Shown one piece after another: positions 45,456 through 53,208 of a stretch of 64,000 bases of DNA (its first letter is position 1; every line of letters begins with the position of its first letter). The notes beneath the pieces were generated by a model. The model made no database searches. It saw only the letters and a program-made list of their open reading frames with translations, and was not told the DNA's origin. The translations under genes were made by a program, and so were the position numbers. Origin of the DNA: Anaerohalosphaeraceae bacterium (GTDB lineage: Bacteria > Planctomycetota > Phycisphaerae > Sedimentisphaerales > Anaerohalosphaeraceae); assembly GCA_035378985.1 (NCBI GenBank), contig DAOSUR010000005.1, forward strand, positions 62,001 to 126,000. The letters run 5' to 3'.

Positions 45456-46397
45456 TTATTTGGCGGGCATGAGCATACGGCTGCGCGTCTGTGTTTCGGT
45501 GAGGAAATCCTCCGGCACCTCTTTGAGTGTAACCGTTCCGGCGGCCGCCCATTCGGCCCCGCGCTGCAGCGTGACAATAAACCCGACGCACTGCATCGAG
45601 GCCGCATCGTGGCCGAGTGTGGTATGAAAGATGCGCCCTTTTCCGTAGGAAATGGTAAACAGACATAATTCATCGCGTCCGGTGCCGCGCTGAGCGGGGT
45701 CCTGTCGGCCGGTCGCCAGAACATGCAGATTCACCGCCGGGCCGCGCAGCTTGCTGTACAGCTCATCACAGCAGTGAAGCCAACGCGTCGGCAAACCGAC
45801 CGTAATCGGATGATTCGGGTCTCGGATTGTCACAACCCAGTCGGCCTTCTGACCGTGATAGCCCGCCGGACCGGGGGAAGTATCATAAACGAGTTTGCCG
45901 TCCTCCCACCAAACCATCGGGCCTGCTGTTTCATTGCGTCCGCCCCAGCCGCCCAGCCCGATCATTTCGTTCCACTCGGGCCAGTCCGGAAAGGCATTGT
46001 CCGCCGCATGCACCACAACCAGCCCGCCGCCCTGCCGCATATAGCTGACAAATGCCTGTCTGGTTTTCTCCGCCCAGGCGTCGCCTTCATAATTCATCAC
46101 CACGACTTCATAATCCGAAAACGGCGGACAAACATCCTCATTGGGTTGCCCTTTCGGCGGGAAGGTAAACACATCGACGGCAAATCGCCCGCTGGATTCG
46201 AGGATGGCCTTCAGAACAGGGGTCGTTTCCTGCCATTTGTGGCCCTCATAGACCATTTGGCCGTCCAAAAGAAGGGCTTTTATTTTGGGAAGGGTTTTTT
46301 CCTCATTCATTGGCTTATCCGGCTGTGCCCAAAGGGTGTGAAAAAAAGAAAAGAAAACCAGAACCGCTGCCGCCGCCAAAATTTTGCGTCCGAGCAT
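45456..46397 (-). CDS. Secreted ThuA-like domain protein
   Basis: 313 residues with a signal peptide ending near 'HTLWAQ'. The ThuA (trehalose-utilisation-like) class I glutamine-amidotransferase fold is shown by 'IKALLLDGQMVYEGHKWQETTPVLKAILE', 'YEVVVMNYEGDAW', 'FVSYMRQGGGLVVVHAADNAFPDWPEW' and 'GRIFHTTLGHD'. The family is abundant in planctomycetes and may act on disaccharides, but its reaction is not established. GGGAGGC precedes the ATG. It sits just left of the tRNA island and is separated from it by a terminator. Confidence 0.85.
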   Translation of the reverse strand: MLGRKILAAAAVLVFFSFFHTLWAQPDKPMNEEKTLPKIKALLLDGQMVYEGHKWQETTPVLKAILESSGRFAVDVFTFPPKGQPNEDVCPPFSDYEVVVMNYEGDAWAEKTRQAFVSYMRQGGGLVVVHAADNAFPDWPEWNEMIGLGGWGGRNETAGPMVWWEDGKLVYDTSPGPAGYHGQKADWVVTIRDPNHPITVGLPTRWLHCCDELYSKLRGPAVNLHVLATGRQDPAQRGTGRDELCLFTISYGKGRIFHTTLGHDAASMQCVGFIVTLQRGAEWAAAGTVTLKEVPEDFLTETQTRSRMLMPAK

Positions 46398-46473
46398 TGC
46401 TTGCCTCCCAAAATTGAAGGGTTTTGTCCGCTTTGGCCGTCATCACTTTCCAATTGTACTCAACCCCCTTCGC

Positions 46474-46518
46474 AAAAAAAAGAAAAACCTCATTTCCGAA
46501 GCCGAAAATGAGGTTTTT
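46474..46518 (-). terminator. Intrinsic terminator, probably the original tRNA-Val terminator
   Basis: AAAAACCTCATTT (46483-46495) and AAATGAGGTTTTT (46506-46518) pair over 13 bp with a 10-base loop, followed on the minus strand by a T-run (46481-46474). It begins ten bases after the displaced tRNA 3' end at 46528, where a tRNA terminator would stand before island insertion. Confidence 0.8.
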
Positions 46519-46527
46519 GCGCCAAAA

Positions 46528-46571
46528 TGGGCGGTACAGGACTTGAACCTGTGGCCTCCAGCGTGTCGAGC
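46528..46571 (-). repeat. attL/attR-type repeat: displaced 3' end of tRNA-Val
   Basis: 44 bases identical to 52311-52354, the 3' part of the intact tRNA-Val from the anticodon stem to the discriminator base. The match stops sharply at both ends. The fragment lacks the D-arm and 5' acceptor strand, so it is not a functional tRNA. It marks the far boundary of the inserted island. Confidence 0.9.
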
Positions 46572-47050
46572 AATTCCGTTTTGCCAATTCGAAAAAGGGG
46601 TCAACAATCCGTAACCTATTGCGGAATAAGGGGCTATAATTCGCATAAAAAAGCAAGGAGATTCCAAAAATCCTCGCAATTATTGCACCCGATTGCACGC
46701 CATTGCAGTTATTGCGCGTAGTATACCGGTTTTGAGAGTAGAGTACTCTCGGCTTGCAGGGGCCAGATAATGGGACAGGGTATCCGATTATTCCACATGT
46801 TTTAATTGCATAGGAATATTGAGATTGAGTTCTCCTACCGCTGAAACTGTAAATCAATTGGACAGAAGGCAATTTCTAATGTTATACTACCGTAAATAAG
46901 GGGAAATGCCTATTTTTGTGGCGGGAAAATACTGATAAAAATCTCAAAATTAGTATCAACAATCATCATCTGAATTGATAAGGGTTGTAGTCTTCATATT
47001 AAAAGACGGGTTATTATAGGATATTGCCGGGGAAGGATACCCCTTTTTAG
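46572..47050. other. Non-coding left end of the island
   Basis: About 480 AT-rich bases with no frame I would call; a long minus-strand frame across the repeat is a tRNA-shadow artefact. Notable pieces are the phased ATTGCA repeats (46682-46716) and a 7-bp inverted repeat GAGAGTA/TACTCTC (46734-46750). Confidence 0.5.
46682..46716 (+). repeat. Phased ATTGCA repeats, possible recombinase arm sites
   Basis: ATTGCA occurs at 46682, 46692 and 46702, exactly one helical turn apart, with ATTGCG at 46711. They lie 110-145 bases inside the island end, a position where phage-type integrases or excisionases bind short direct repeats. Function is inferred from position only. Confidence 0.4.
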
Positions 47051-47080
47051 TTGACTTTAAGTGTCCAAATGTTGTATAAT
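47051..47080 (+). promoter_or_regulatory. Strong sigma-70-type promoter of the island operon
   Basis: TTGACT (47051-47056), 18-base spacer and a perfect TATAAT (47075-47080). Transcription near 47087 would give a leader of about 318 bases before the first large gene. Confidence 0.65.
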
Positions 47081-47086
47081 TTGAAA

Positions 47087-47404
47087 ATGTGAAGGAATAA
47101 CATGAATCATTTTATGGAAGGATAAAAAACTCAGAAATCTTTTTATAATTAATTTTTGAAAGACCACGGACTTTTAGCGTCACTATCATAATCGCCAGTT
47201 ATGTTTTTTTCTGCGACGCACAAGAGTCGGTGCCCCACGTTGGGGCATCGTGAAATTGCGTTCATCAAAGGCTTTAGCGGGCCTACGGGAGATGCAAGGA
47301 AACGATGCTCCTTAATCTTAAACACAACACAAGCCGTTCTTGCGGGGTGGTTAGGGAGAGGAAAATATAGGATAGAAAAATTGGATTGTGAAAGGAGAAA
47401 GGCG
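47087..47404 (+). promoter_or_regulatory. Long leader with a strong hairpin and a mini-ORF
   Basis: A possible 7-codon leader peptide (ATG at 47102, AAGGA upstream, stop at 47123-47125) is followed by a strong hairpin: CGGTGCCCC (47228-47236) with GGGGCATCG (47242-47250), enclosed by ACGCA/TGCGT (47216-47220, 47257-47261). More conserved-looking sequence follows up to about 47310. It does not fit a riboswitch class I know; c-di-GMP-I was considered because of the 'AAAGGC...GCGGGCCTA' stretch but lacks the tetraloop and core. Confidence 0.4.
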
Positions 47405-50400
47405 ATGGCTACGGCAGTAGGGACGCAACTGAGGAAAAACGGATTTTATTTTGTATTTATTGTTCTTTGCATATTTACCGTCCAATCTCTTTGTTGGGGG
47501 GAAGATGACAATCTAAATAATTCTGATCCTAATACGCTAATGGCTCCTGCAATGGCAGGGAGCAACCAATTACCGGCAACAAATATTGATCCAAATGCAT
47601 ATCATTTTTTAATCTACAATCCTCGTGGTAGTGAAGCAAATATAAAAAATGTAATGGACAAATGGGGCTGGTCTTATACGGAACGTAATTCTGATTCTGG
47701 AAATAATGTTACACTTGCTGACCTGCAAAACCATGATATTCTGATTGTTGGCTGGAATGCAGGTGGAAATACATCGGGGCTGAGTAGAGATATTTTAGCT
47801 GAAGGGATAACAGGAAGAGTTATTTTAAGTGGTCACGATGCAGATTATCATACCAATGCGAATTTGGATGCTGCTGAGACTTTTTTAATTCAGGCGATTG
47901 AATTTGTTTTGGATGGTGGCGGGACAGGGTTGATTACACTGGGGGATACCGATTCGCCTCCATTTTCTTATTTGCCTACAGGGTGGGGAGTAATTCCTCA
48001 ATCGGGTGGTAGTCAGATAGTTAAGACATTTACCGACGAAGGACTATCCAGTGGCGTTTATGATAACCTCATACCGGATGACATGTGCAACTGGGGAACA
48101 TCTTACCATGACACATTTACTTTGCAGGATGAAATATTTGTGCCATTTGAATTAGGCGGGGAAAGCGGCAAAGACATTATTACCGTTGCCCGGATGAACA
48201 AATACGGGCTTAGATTGACCAAGACGGATAATCTCGATCCAAACGTGACACCCTGTGTCAATTTGCATGATACTTTTACCTATACGATTTTATGGAACAA
48301 TACCGGTAGTCAAACGGTTCCTAATGTTTCACTAATTGATTATCTTCCCAAAGGCGTTGATTTTGTAGGTTTTACCGGGTCAAGTGCCTCTCAGCCCCCC
48401 GCAGCACCTCCGGCGGATCCCAATTTCGTCCTTAGTATTACGGATGCTAATGGACTTGATGATATTACACTGCCTGTCGGTCAGAGTATCCGGCTGTATG
48501 TAGCAAAAGAAACTGCAAACACAAATATTTACGCTTTCAGTCTGGAAGTGAACTCATCCGATCCTAACCTGGGCTGGATTGATAATACGGAATACGACCC
48601 CAATAATCCGGGAACTGCTGAAATTATGGCTACTCCGAGAGATACTTCATTTGATTATTATGGTCCCGGATATACCCAGCAGGAAGGAATACAATTCAGT
48701 GCAGTTAGCTTTGGAAATGCGATGCAGGACGGTAATTTGGCAAGTTTCCTCTATACTGCAATACAGCCGGGATATGTAACATTGACTTTAATTAATTACG
48801 CTACGAATCCGGCCACACTGGAAAATATTATTATCCGCCAGACCGATCCGAATGACCCCAATTATGTCCCCAGTGAACCCAATTCAATTAATGAGCCGTC
48901 GGTGTATCCTGCTTCCTCTCCAACAGGTTCTTATGACCCGTTGACCCATACGATTACATGGATGTTGGGCAATATCTCGCCGGGCAGCAGCGGCAGCGTG
49001 AGTTTTCAAGTCTCTGTCAATACGGCTTCCGAACCGGGAGGAGTATTGCGTAATAAGGCTGTCTTAAGCAACAGCGAAGGGAATCTGGCCGTAGCAATAG
49101 AAAGAACCAATGTCTGCTGCTGGGATAACGGGGGAATTATTTACGTGAATCGTAATGCGACAGGCTCTAATGCAGGAACAAGTTGGGAAAATGCTTATGT
49201 GGATTTGCAGGACGCGATAGCCCGTATCAATAAATGCGGCGGCGGCCAGATTTGGGTAGCCGGTGCAATTTATAGTCCGGGAAATGCGACCACCGATACC
49301 TTTACCATTCCGGCTGGTGTTTCTGTTTATGGCGGTTTTGCTGGCAATGAAACCTCTATTGACCAGCGGGATATTGAAGCATATCCGACAATCCTGTCTG
49401 GGTATATTAATTCCACTTTACAAAATGATACGATTGTTACGATGGGTAATAATTCTCTGATTGATGGATTCATTGTGAAAGAGGCAAGTAATCAGGGATA
49501 TGGAATTCTCGGACAGAGCGTCGATTTTGCAGTTTTTAATTGTTCCATTGAAGACAATCAAAAATATGGTATCCGTGCAGAAAATAGTAATGTAACAATA
49601 AAGTGGTGTGTCATCCAAAAAAACGAAGCTGACGGGATATATCATTTTGGCAACAACGCAAAAACTCTTACGGTTGAAAATTGCCGAGTTTCAGAGAATG
49701 GTCAACATGGTATTTACGCCAGACTTTCAATTCCTGTTATCCGCAACAGTCAGATTAGTTTGAATGGAACAGAAAATTCTGCTTCTTATGGTTTGTACCT
49801 GTTTTATCCACGGTCAGGTTATGCAATTTATAACAACACCATAGTTTATAACGCCAATTATGGTGTGTATGCGGTTGACCCCAATGCCGTCGTTGATATT
49901 CGCAACTGTGTCTTATGGGGCAACAAATTATCTTCCGGCGAAGACCAAATGACCGGCAGTGTCACGGCCCACTATAGTTGTGTTTATGACCCCAATTATC
50001 CCAATCAGACAACACCGGACAGTAACGGAAATATCAGCTGCAATCCGCAGTTTGCTTATGACGGCGACCCCAATGTGGTGATTTATCATTTACTCCCTAC
50101 GTCGCCGTGTATTGACAGAGGCGACCCGGCAACATCGTGTGCAGACCAGAATGACCTTGATGGCCAAACTCGTCTGATGGGCAATTATGTGGATATGGGA
50201 GCCGATGAAATCGACCCCGATTGCAGTGATGTATATAATGCGTATGACTGGAATGCTGATGGGCTGGTCAATATGTATGAGTTTAACGGTTTTTCTCAAA
50301 ATTGGCTGGCTCACGATCCAAATGATCCGGCGGTACTTGATCCAAACAATCCAGTGAACGACCCGAACAGTCCCTATTATATCGACCCGAACCGATGCGA

Positions 50401-50875
50401 AAACTGGTATTCCTCGGCATATCGGTACAATCTATCGACTGCCGGCGATAGTATTTACTCCATTGACGTTGCCGACCTGATGGTATTGGTGGAAGATGCA
50501 CCGTGGCTGTGGGTGGCCTGCTGGCGAACGGATATTCGGGAATATCAGGAGCAGCTTGCAAATCAGCAGAGTATGATGATGTCATCTGCCTCCTTGGAAT
50601 CTCAAGTGTCTTCTGAATTGTATGAAACGAAATCTGTATCATCGGCAGGGACAATCTCTGCGTTAAGTGCGACTCAGTCCCCAGAAGAAGAATCTTCTGT
50701 TGAAGAATTTGACCCTGTGGCGGAGCGTGAACAGATTGCATCTCTATTAAAAGATATTGAAGTCTTTATTGATGCCGGGGGAGAAGATGCCCAGACTTGG
50801 CAGGAAATCAAAGACCTTTTGGAACAAAGCCTTACAGAATTGGAAGACATGACAATTAAGACGACGGAGTTTTAA
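47405..50875 (+). CDS. Giant secreted beta-helix protein with DUF11 and dockerin-like repeats
   Basis: 1156 residues from an ATG with AAAGGAG (47391-47397). Signal peptide ends near 'LCWGE'. Order of parts: a flavodoxin/ThuA-like segment (about 45-190, 'YHFLIYNPRGSEANIKNVM', 'HDILIVGWNAGG'); a DUF11-type conserved repeat ('LRLTKTDNLDPN', 'FTYTILWNNTGSQTVPNVSLIDYLPKGVDFV'); a parallel beta-helix (about 580-880, 'IYVNRNATGSNAGTSWENAYVDLQDAI', 'GGFAGNETSIDQRD'); a dockerin-like motif ('DWNADGLVNMYEFNGFSQNWL'); and an acidic helical tail. Frequent 'DPN' motifs could bind calcium. A surface or matrix protein is likely. First gene of the island operon. Confidence 0.8.
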   Translation: MATAVGTQLRKNGFYFVFIVLCIFTVQSLCWGEDDNLNNSDPNTLMAPAMAGSNQLPATNIDPNAYHFLIYNPRGSEANIKNVMDKWGWSYTERNSDSGNNVTLADLQNHDILIVGWNAGGNTSGLSRDILAEGITGRVILSGHDADYHTNANLDAAETFLIQAIEFVLDGGGTGLITLGDTDSPPFSYLPTGWGVIPQSGGSQIVKTFTDEGLSSGVYDNLIPDDMCNWGTSYHDTFTLQDEIFVPFELGGESGKDIITVARMNKYGLRLTKTDNLDPNVTPCVNLHDTFTYTILWNNTGSQTVPNVSLIDYLPKGVDFVGFTGSSASQPPAAPPADPNFVLSITDANGLDDITLPVGQSIRLYVAKETANTNIYAFSLEVNSSDPNLGWIDNTEYDPNNPGTAEIMATPRDTSFDYYGPGYTQQEGIQFSAVSFGNAMQDGNLASFLYTAIQPGYVTLTLINYATNPATLENIIIRQTDPNDPNYVPSEPNSINEPSVYPASSPTGSYDPLTHTITWMLGNISPGSSGSVSFQVSVNTASEPGGVLRNKAVLSNSEGNLAVAIERTNVCCWDNGGIIYVNRNATGSNAGTSWENAYVDLQDAIARINKCGGGQIWVAGAIYSPGNATTDTFTIPAGVSVYGGFAGNETSIDQRDIEAYPTILSGYINSTLQNDTIVTMGNNSLIDGFIVKEASNQGYGILGQSVDFAVFNCSIEDNQKYGIRAENSNVTIKWCVIQKNEADGIYHFGNNAKTLTVENCRVSENGQHGIYARLSIPVIRNSQISLNGTENSASYGLYLFYPRSGYAIYNNTIVYNANYGVYAVDPNAVVDIRNCVLWGNKLSSGEDQMTGSVTAHYSCVYDPNYPNQTTPDSNGNISCNPQFAYDGDPNVVIYHLLPTSPCIDRGDPATSCADQNDLDGQTRLMGNYVDMGADEIDPDCSDVYNAYDWNADGLVNMYEFNGFSQNWLAHDPNDPAVLDPNNPVNDPNSPYYIDPNRCENWYSSAYRYNLSTAGDSIYSIDVADLMVLVEDAPWLWVACWRTDIREYQEQLANQQSMMMSSASLESQVSSELYETKSVSSAGTISALSATQSPEEESSVEEFDPVAEREQIASLLKDIEVFIDAGGEDAQTWQEIKDLLEQSLTELEDMTIKTTEF

Positions 50876-50927
50876 TTGATATGTCGGATTTATTAATGAT
50901 AACTAAATTAGGTTTGGAGGATTAACA

Positions 50928-51527
50928 ATGAAACGGTTTGTGTTGATTATGTCATTGGCAATGTCGATATCGGCTTTTGCGGGTTATACCTATACTATTA
51001 CGGATGGGATGGATTTTGGCGGATTAACACTGACTGGTACTCAATCCCTTTTGATGACGGGAGGCGGGGGAGATTCATTAAGTTTATTAGGATCGAGTTC
51101 TGCGGTCATTCAGGGGACAGCTCCTTATGATCAGACAGTATATCCTAGTGGTGGAATTCGTGACTTAAGTGTTGGTGGTTATGCTCACCTTGATTTTTCT
51201 GGCGGAGAGGTCTATGAAATTAGTATTGGTTCTTATGCTACTGCGGTATTAAGCGGAGGAACCATTCAACGATTGAAGACTTCGCAACTCGTAGGTTTAC
51301 AGGTTGATCCATACATTGAAATAATCTGCAAAGATTGGGATTACAATACAGTAACAAAAATGCTTACGGGCATTTGGGCGAATGATACAACATTTGCTAT
51401 TCAACTTGTTGATGTTGCAAACTATACTCCGACTATTGACGATATTACTTTTACTATTATCCCCGAACCAGCGACAATGCTGTTGTTAGGGGCAGGCGGA
51501 TTATTCCTGCGACGTAAACAAAAATAA
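50928..51527 (+). CDS. PEP-CTERM sorted beta-roll protein A
   Basis: 199 residues. Signal peptide 'MKRFVLIMSLAMSISAFAG', then a repetitive beta-rich body with recurring hydrophobic-Gly-Gly turns ('LLMTGGGGDSLSLLG', 'HLDFSGGEVYEISIG', 'TAVLSGGTIQRLK') like a pectate-lyase or autotransporter roll. The C terminus 'IPEPATMLLLGAGGLFLRRKQK' is a PEP-CTERM sorting signal (PEP box, helix, basic end), recognised and cleaved by an exosortase not seen in this window. TTGGAGG precedes the ATG. It is paralogous to the next gene. Confidence 0.88.
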   Translation: MKRFVLIMSLAMSISAFAGYTYTITDGMDFGGLTLTGTQSLLMTGGGGDSLSLLGSSSAVIQGTAPYDQTVYPSGGIRDLSVGGYAHLDFSGGEVYEISIGSYATAVLSGGTIQRLKTSQLVGLQVDPYIEIICKDWDYNTVTKMLTGIWANDTTFAIQLVDVANYTPTIDDITFTIIPEPATMLLLGAGGLFLRRKQK

Positions 51528-51535
51528 ACTATTTC

Positions 51536-51571
51536 AAAAAAGGGGCTTTCAGATACTGGGGGCCTTTTTTT
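51536..51571 (+). terminator. Possible terminator/attenuator between the two PEP-CTERM genes
   Basis: AAAAAAGG (51536-51543) can pair with CCTTTTTT (51563-51570), loop 19 bases, ending in a T-run. The stem is AT-rich, so read-through into the next gene, which starts 22 bases later, is plausible. Confidence 0.5.
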
Positions 51572-51593
51572 GTATTATGGACTGGGGATGTTT

Positions 51594-52214
51594 ATGAAAA
51601 AGTTGATGATGGTGTTATTGTTGGTCTTGTCTGTATCGGCTTTTGCAGGCTATACCTACACAATCTCAGAAGGAATGGAATTTACAGATATGACATTAAA
51701 GGGGACGCAATCCCTTTTGATGACAGGAGGATATGGGGTTAATATTACTCTATGGGATACAACTGTCATGGACTATTATGGCGGTGAAGTAGAGGCTGTC
51801 CGAATGTATGATTCTGCTGTATTAAACATGTCAGGCGGAGCAATTGATACAGGCTTATATCCTTCAGGGCATAATGTTGTTAATATCTCCGCAGGTTATG
51901 TTAAGTTGTTATATGTAAACGGATATACAGATGCCACATTAACAGGGGGCATTATTGATAGTGTTACAGTAGGTTTTAATGTTTCTGACGTTCAGATCAC
52001 ATTTGTTTGTGATTTAGACAGTTTGGTCTATTCCTATAACAGCGCTGGTGTATTAGTAGGTGTTTTGGGCAATTGGCTGGACGGTACAGGATTTAACATT
52101 GAGATTCAAAACCGTGGTTATTCTCCGACCAGTGATTACATTAAATTTATTCCCGAACCTGCGTCCTTGTTTATAGTAGGACTTGGCGGATTGTGGATTT
52201 GGAAAAAGAAGTAA
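51594..52214 (+). CDS. PEP-CTERM sorted beta-roll protein B
   Basis: 206 residues from the ATG giving 'MKKLMMVLLLVLSVSAFAG'; in-frame starts at 51570 and 51588 fit the ribosome site (GGGG) less well. The mature N terminus 'YTYTISEGMEFTDMTLKGTQSLLMTGG' is close to protein A ('YTYTITDGMDFGGLTLTGTQSLLMTGG'), showing a tandem duplication. The middle has the same beta-roll rhythm ('VLNMSGGAIDTGL', 'DATLTGGIIDSVTV'), and the end 'IPEPASLFIVGLGGLWIWKKK' is a PEP-CTERM signal. The bodies diverge strongly, as expected for surface proteins. Confidence 0.87.
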   Translation: MKKLMMVLLLVLSVSAFAGYTYTISEGMEFTDMTLKGTQSLLMTGGYGVNITLWDTTVMDYYGGEVEAVRMYDSAVLNMSGGAIDTGLYPSGHNVVNISAGYVKLLYVNGYTDATLTGGIIDSVTVGFNVSDVQITFVCDLDSLVYSYNSAGVLVGVLGNWLDGTGFNIEIQNRGYSPTSDYIKFIPEPASLFIVGLGGLWIWKKK

Positions 52215-52310
52215 GATCAAATAGGGGATTTTCCGCACAAAACATGCAGAAGCCTTTCTTCTTACATGCCGGGTATTCGTAAATACCGAATTCAGCGTAA
52301 CATGCGGTAT

Positions 52311-52384
52311 TGGGCGGTACAGGACTTGAACCTGTGGCCTCCAGCGTGTCGAGCTGGCGCTCTAGCCAACTGAGCTAACCGCCC
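52311..52384 (-). tRNA. tRNA-Val (anticodon GAC), island integration site
   Basis: A full cloverleaf on the minus strand: acceptor GGGCGGT/ACCGCCC, D-arm GCTC/GAGC, anticodon stem CCAGC/GCTGG with loop TCGACAC, T-arm ACAGG-TTCAAGT-CCTGT and discriminator A; CCA is not encoded. The anticodon by position is GAC (valine). Position 33, nearly always U, is C here. A consensus-like promoter lies just upstream. Confidence 0.88.
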
Positions 52385-52408
52385 GCACATAAGTCTTTAC
52401 AAGCAAGC

Positions 52409-52437
52409 CATATACACGATTTCCCGCTTTTTGTCAA
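52409..52437 (-). promoter_or_regulatory. Promoter of tRNA-Val
   Basis: Minus-strand TTGACA (52437-52432), 17-base spacer and TATATG (52414-52409). The start would fall near 52402, about 18 bases before the mature tRNA 5' end. This suggests that the tRNA is still expressed after island insertion. Confidence 0.65.
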
Positions 52438-52503
52438 GCAGGAAAACCCTCTTTGCCCGATTTTCTCCTTCTAATCAGCCAGGACCATTTAAGGTCGAAT
52501 CTT

Positions 52504-53178
52504 TTACGCACCGCCCAGAAAGATTTCGACAGGGGTGCCGGCGGCGAGGCCGCTCAATTGCCGCACAAAGCCGACGCGGTCAAAATCCGCCCGCTTTCGG
52601 AACTGATACTGCAGCGATACCCGCCCGTCCATCACTGAAAGCGTTTTCAAGTGCAGGTTGTCCACCTGCCCGCGGAGGAACGCCTCCAGCGGCTGCTGGA
52701 GCCGGTCAAAGGCCTCCCTGTCCATCGACAGGAGCAGATGGCTGAACCGCCGCAGGCAAAACTGCCGCCGCAGCAGCGCCTGCGCCGTCAGCGTCAGAAA
52801 CGCCGCAACAAACAGCACAATCACAATTGCATAGGTGCCGGTGGCAATCCCAATCGACGAGGCAATCAGCAGCAGCAGAAAGCCGATTTCCGCCGAATCC
52901 TTCACGGGCGTGCGAAACCGCACAAAGGACAGCGCCCCCAGCAGTCCCAGCGACAGCGGAATGGAACTTTGTATCCCCAGAAACAGCGCGGTAATCGCGG
53001 GCCCTCCGAGCAGAAACGCCCGGTCCACGCCCGCCCCAATCGTCCGCGAGCCGTAAAACAAATGATACATCCAGTACACCGCCACGGAGGCCGCAATCGA
53101 TGCAGCCATCGGAATCCACAAATCCGAAACCGTCAAATCCAGCGATTGAAACTTCAGTTGAGCTGCCGGCATCATCAT
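52504..53178 (-). CDS. DUF4956 membrane protein
   Basis: 224 residues with about four membrane helices in the first 135 residues and a soluble C-terminal domain. 'SLGLLGALSFVRFRTPVKDSAEIGFLLLLIASSIGIATGTYAI' is the DUF4956 signature. The ATG is preceded by AGGAG. It is 30 bases downstream of the VTC-domain gene and next but one to CotH; this trio recurs in many bacteria, where it is thought to act at the cell envelope or in spore-coat- or polyphosphate-related chemistry. Biochemical role unknown. Confidence 0.85.
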   Translation of the reverse strand: MMMPAAQLKFQSLDLTVSDLWIPMAASIAASVAVYWMYHLFYGSRTIGAGVDRAFLLGGPAITALFLGIQSSIPLSLGLLGALSFVRFRTPVKDSAEIGFLLLLIASSIGIATGTYAIVIVLFVAAFLTLTAQALLRRQFCLRRFSHLLLSMDREAFDRLQQPLEAFLRGQVDNLHLKTLSVMDGRVSLQYQFRKRADFDRVGFVRQLSGLAAGTPVEIFLGGA

Positions 53179-53208
53179 TTTTTCTCCTATAACGTTTCTG
53201 TTGGGTTT

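Larger units (their letters stand above)
46528..52354. mobile_element. Small AT-rich genomic island integrated in tRNA-Val
   Basis: The region is bounded by 44-bp perfect direct repeats of a tRNA 3' end, with the full tRNA at one side, which is the geometry left by tyrosine-recombinase integration. Base composition and codon use inside are visibly AT-richer than on either flank. Contents: a non-coding end with 10-bp-spaced repeats, a strong promoter, a long leader, one large secreted protein and two PEP-CTERM proteins. No integrase, excisionase or replication gene is visible, so it is either a decayed or non-autonomous element. Confidence 0.8.

Noticed and set aside
46315..46872. 185-codon minus-strand frame across the displaced tRNA end, considered as an integrase remnant
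   Set aside because: No recombinase motif (no R-H-R-Y pattern), and it is read through tRNA and terminator sequence.
47281..47291. Short match to a conserved 16S rRNA string (CCTACGGGAG)
   Set aside because: The neighbouring bases do not match rRNA on either side; chance.
47216..47310. c-di-GMP-I (GEMM) riboswitch
   Set aside because: Some resemblance at 'AAAGGC...GCGGGCCTA' but the GNRA tetraloop hairpin and conserved core are missing; kept only as an unclassified leader.
52240..52300. Hairpins right of PEP-CTERM protein B as a terminator
   Set aside because: Short imperfect stems without a T-run on the plus strand.
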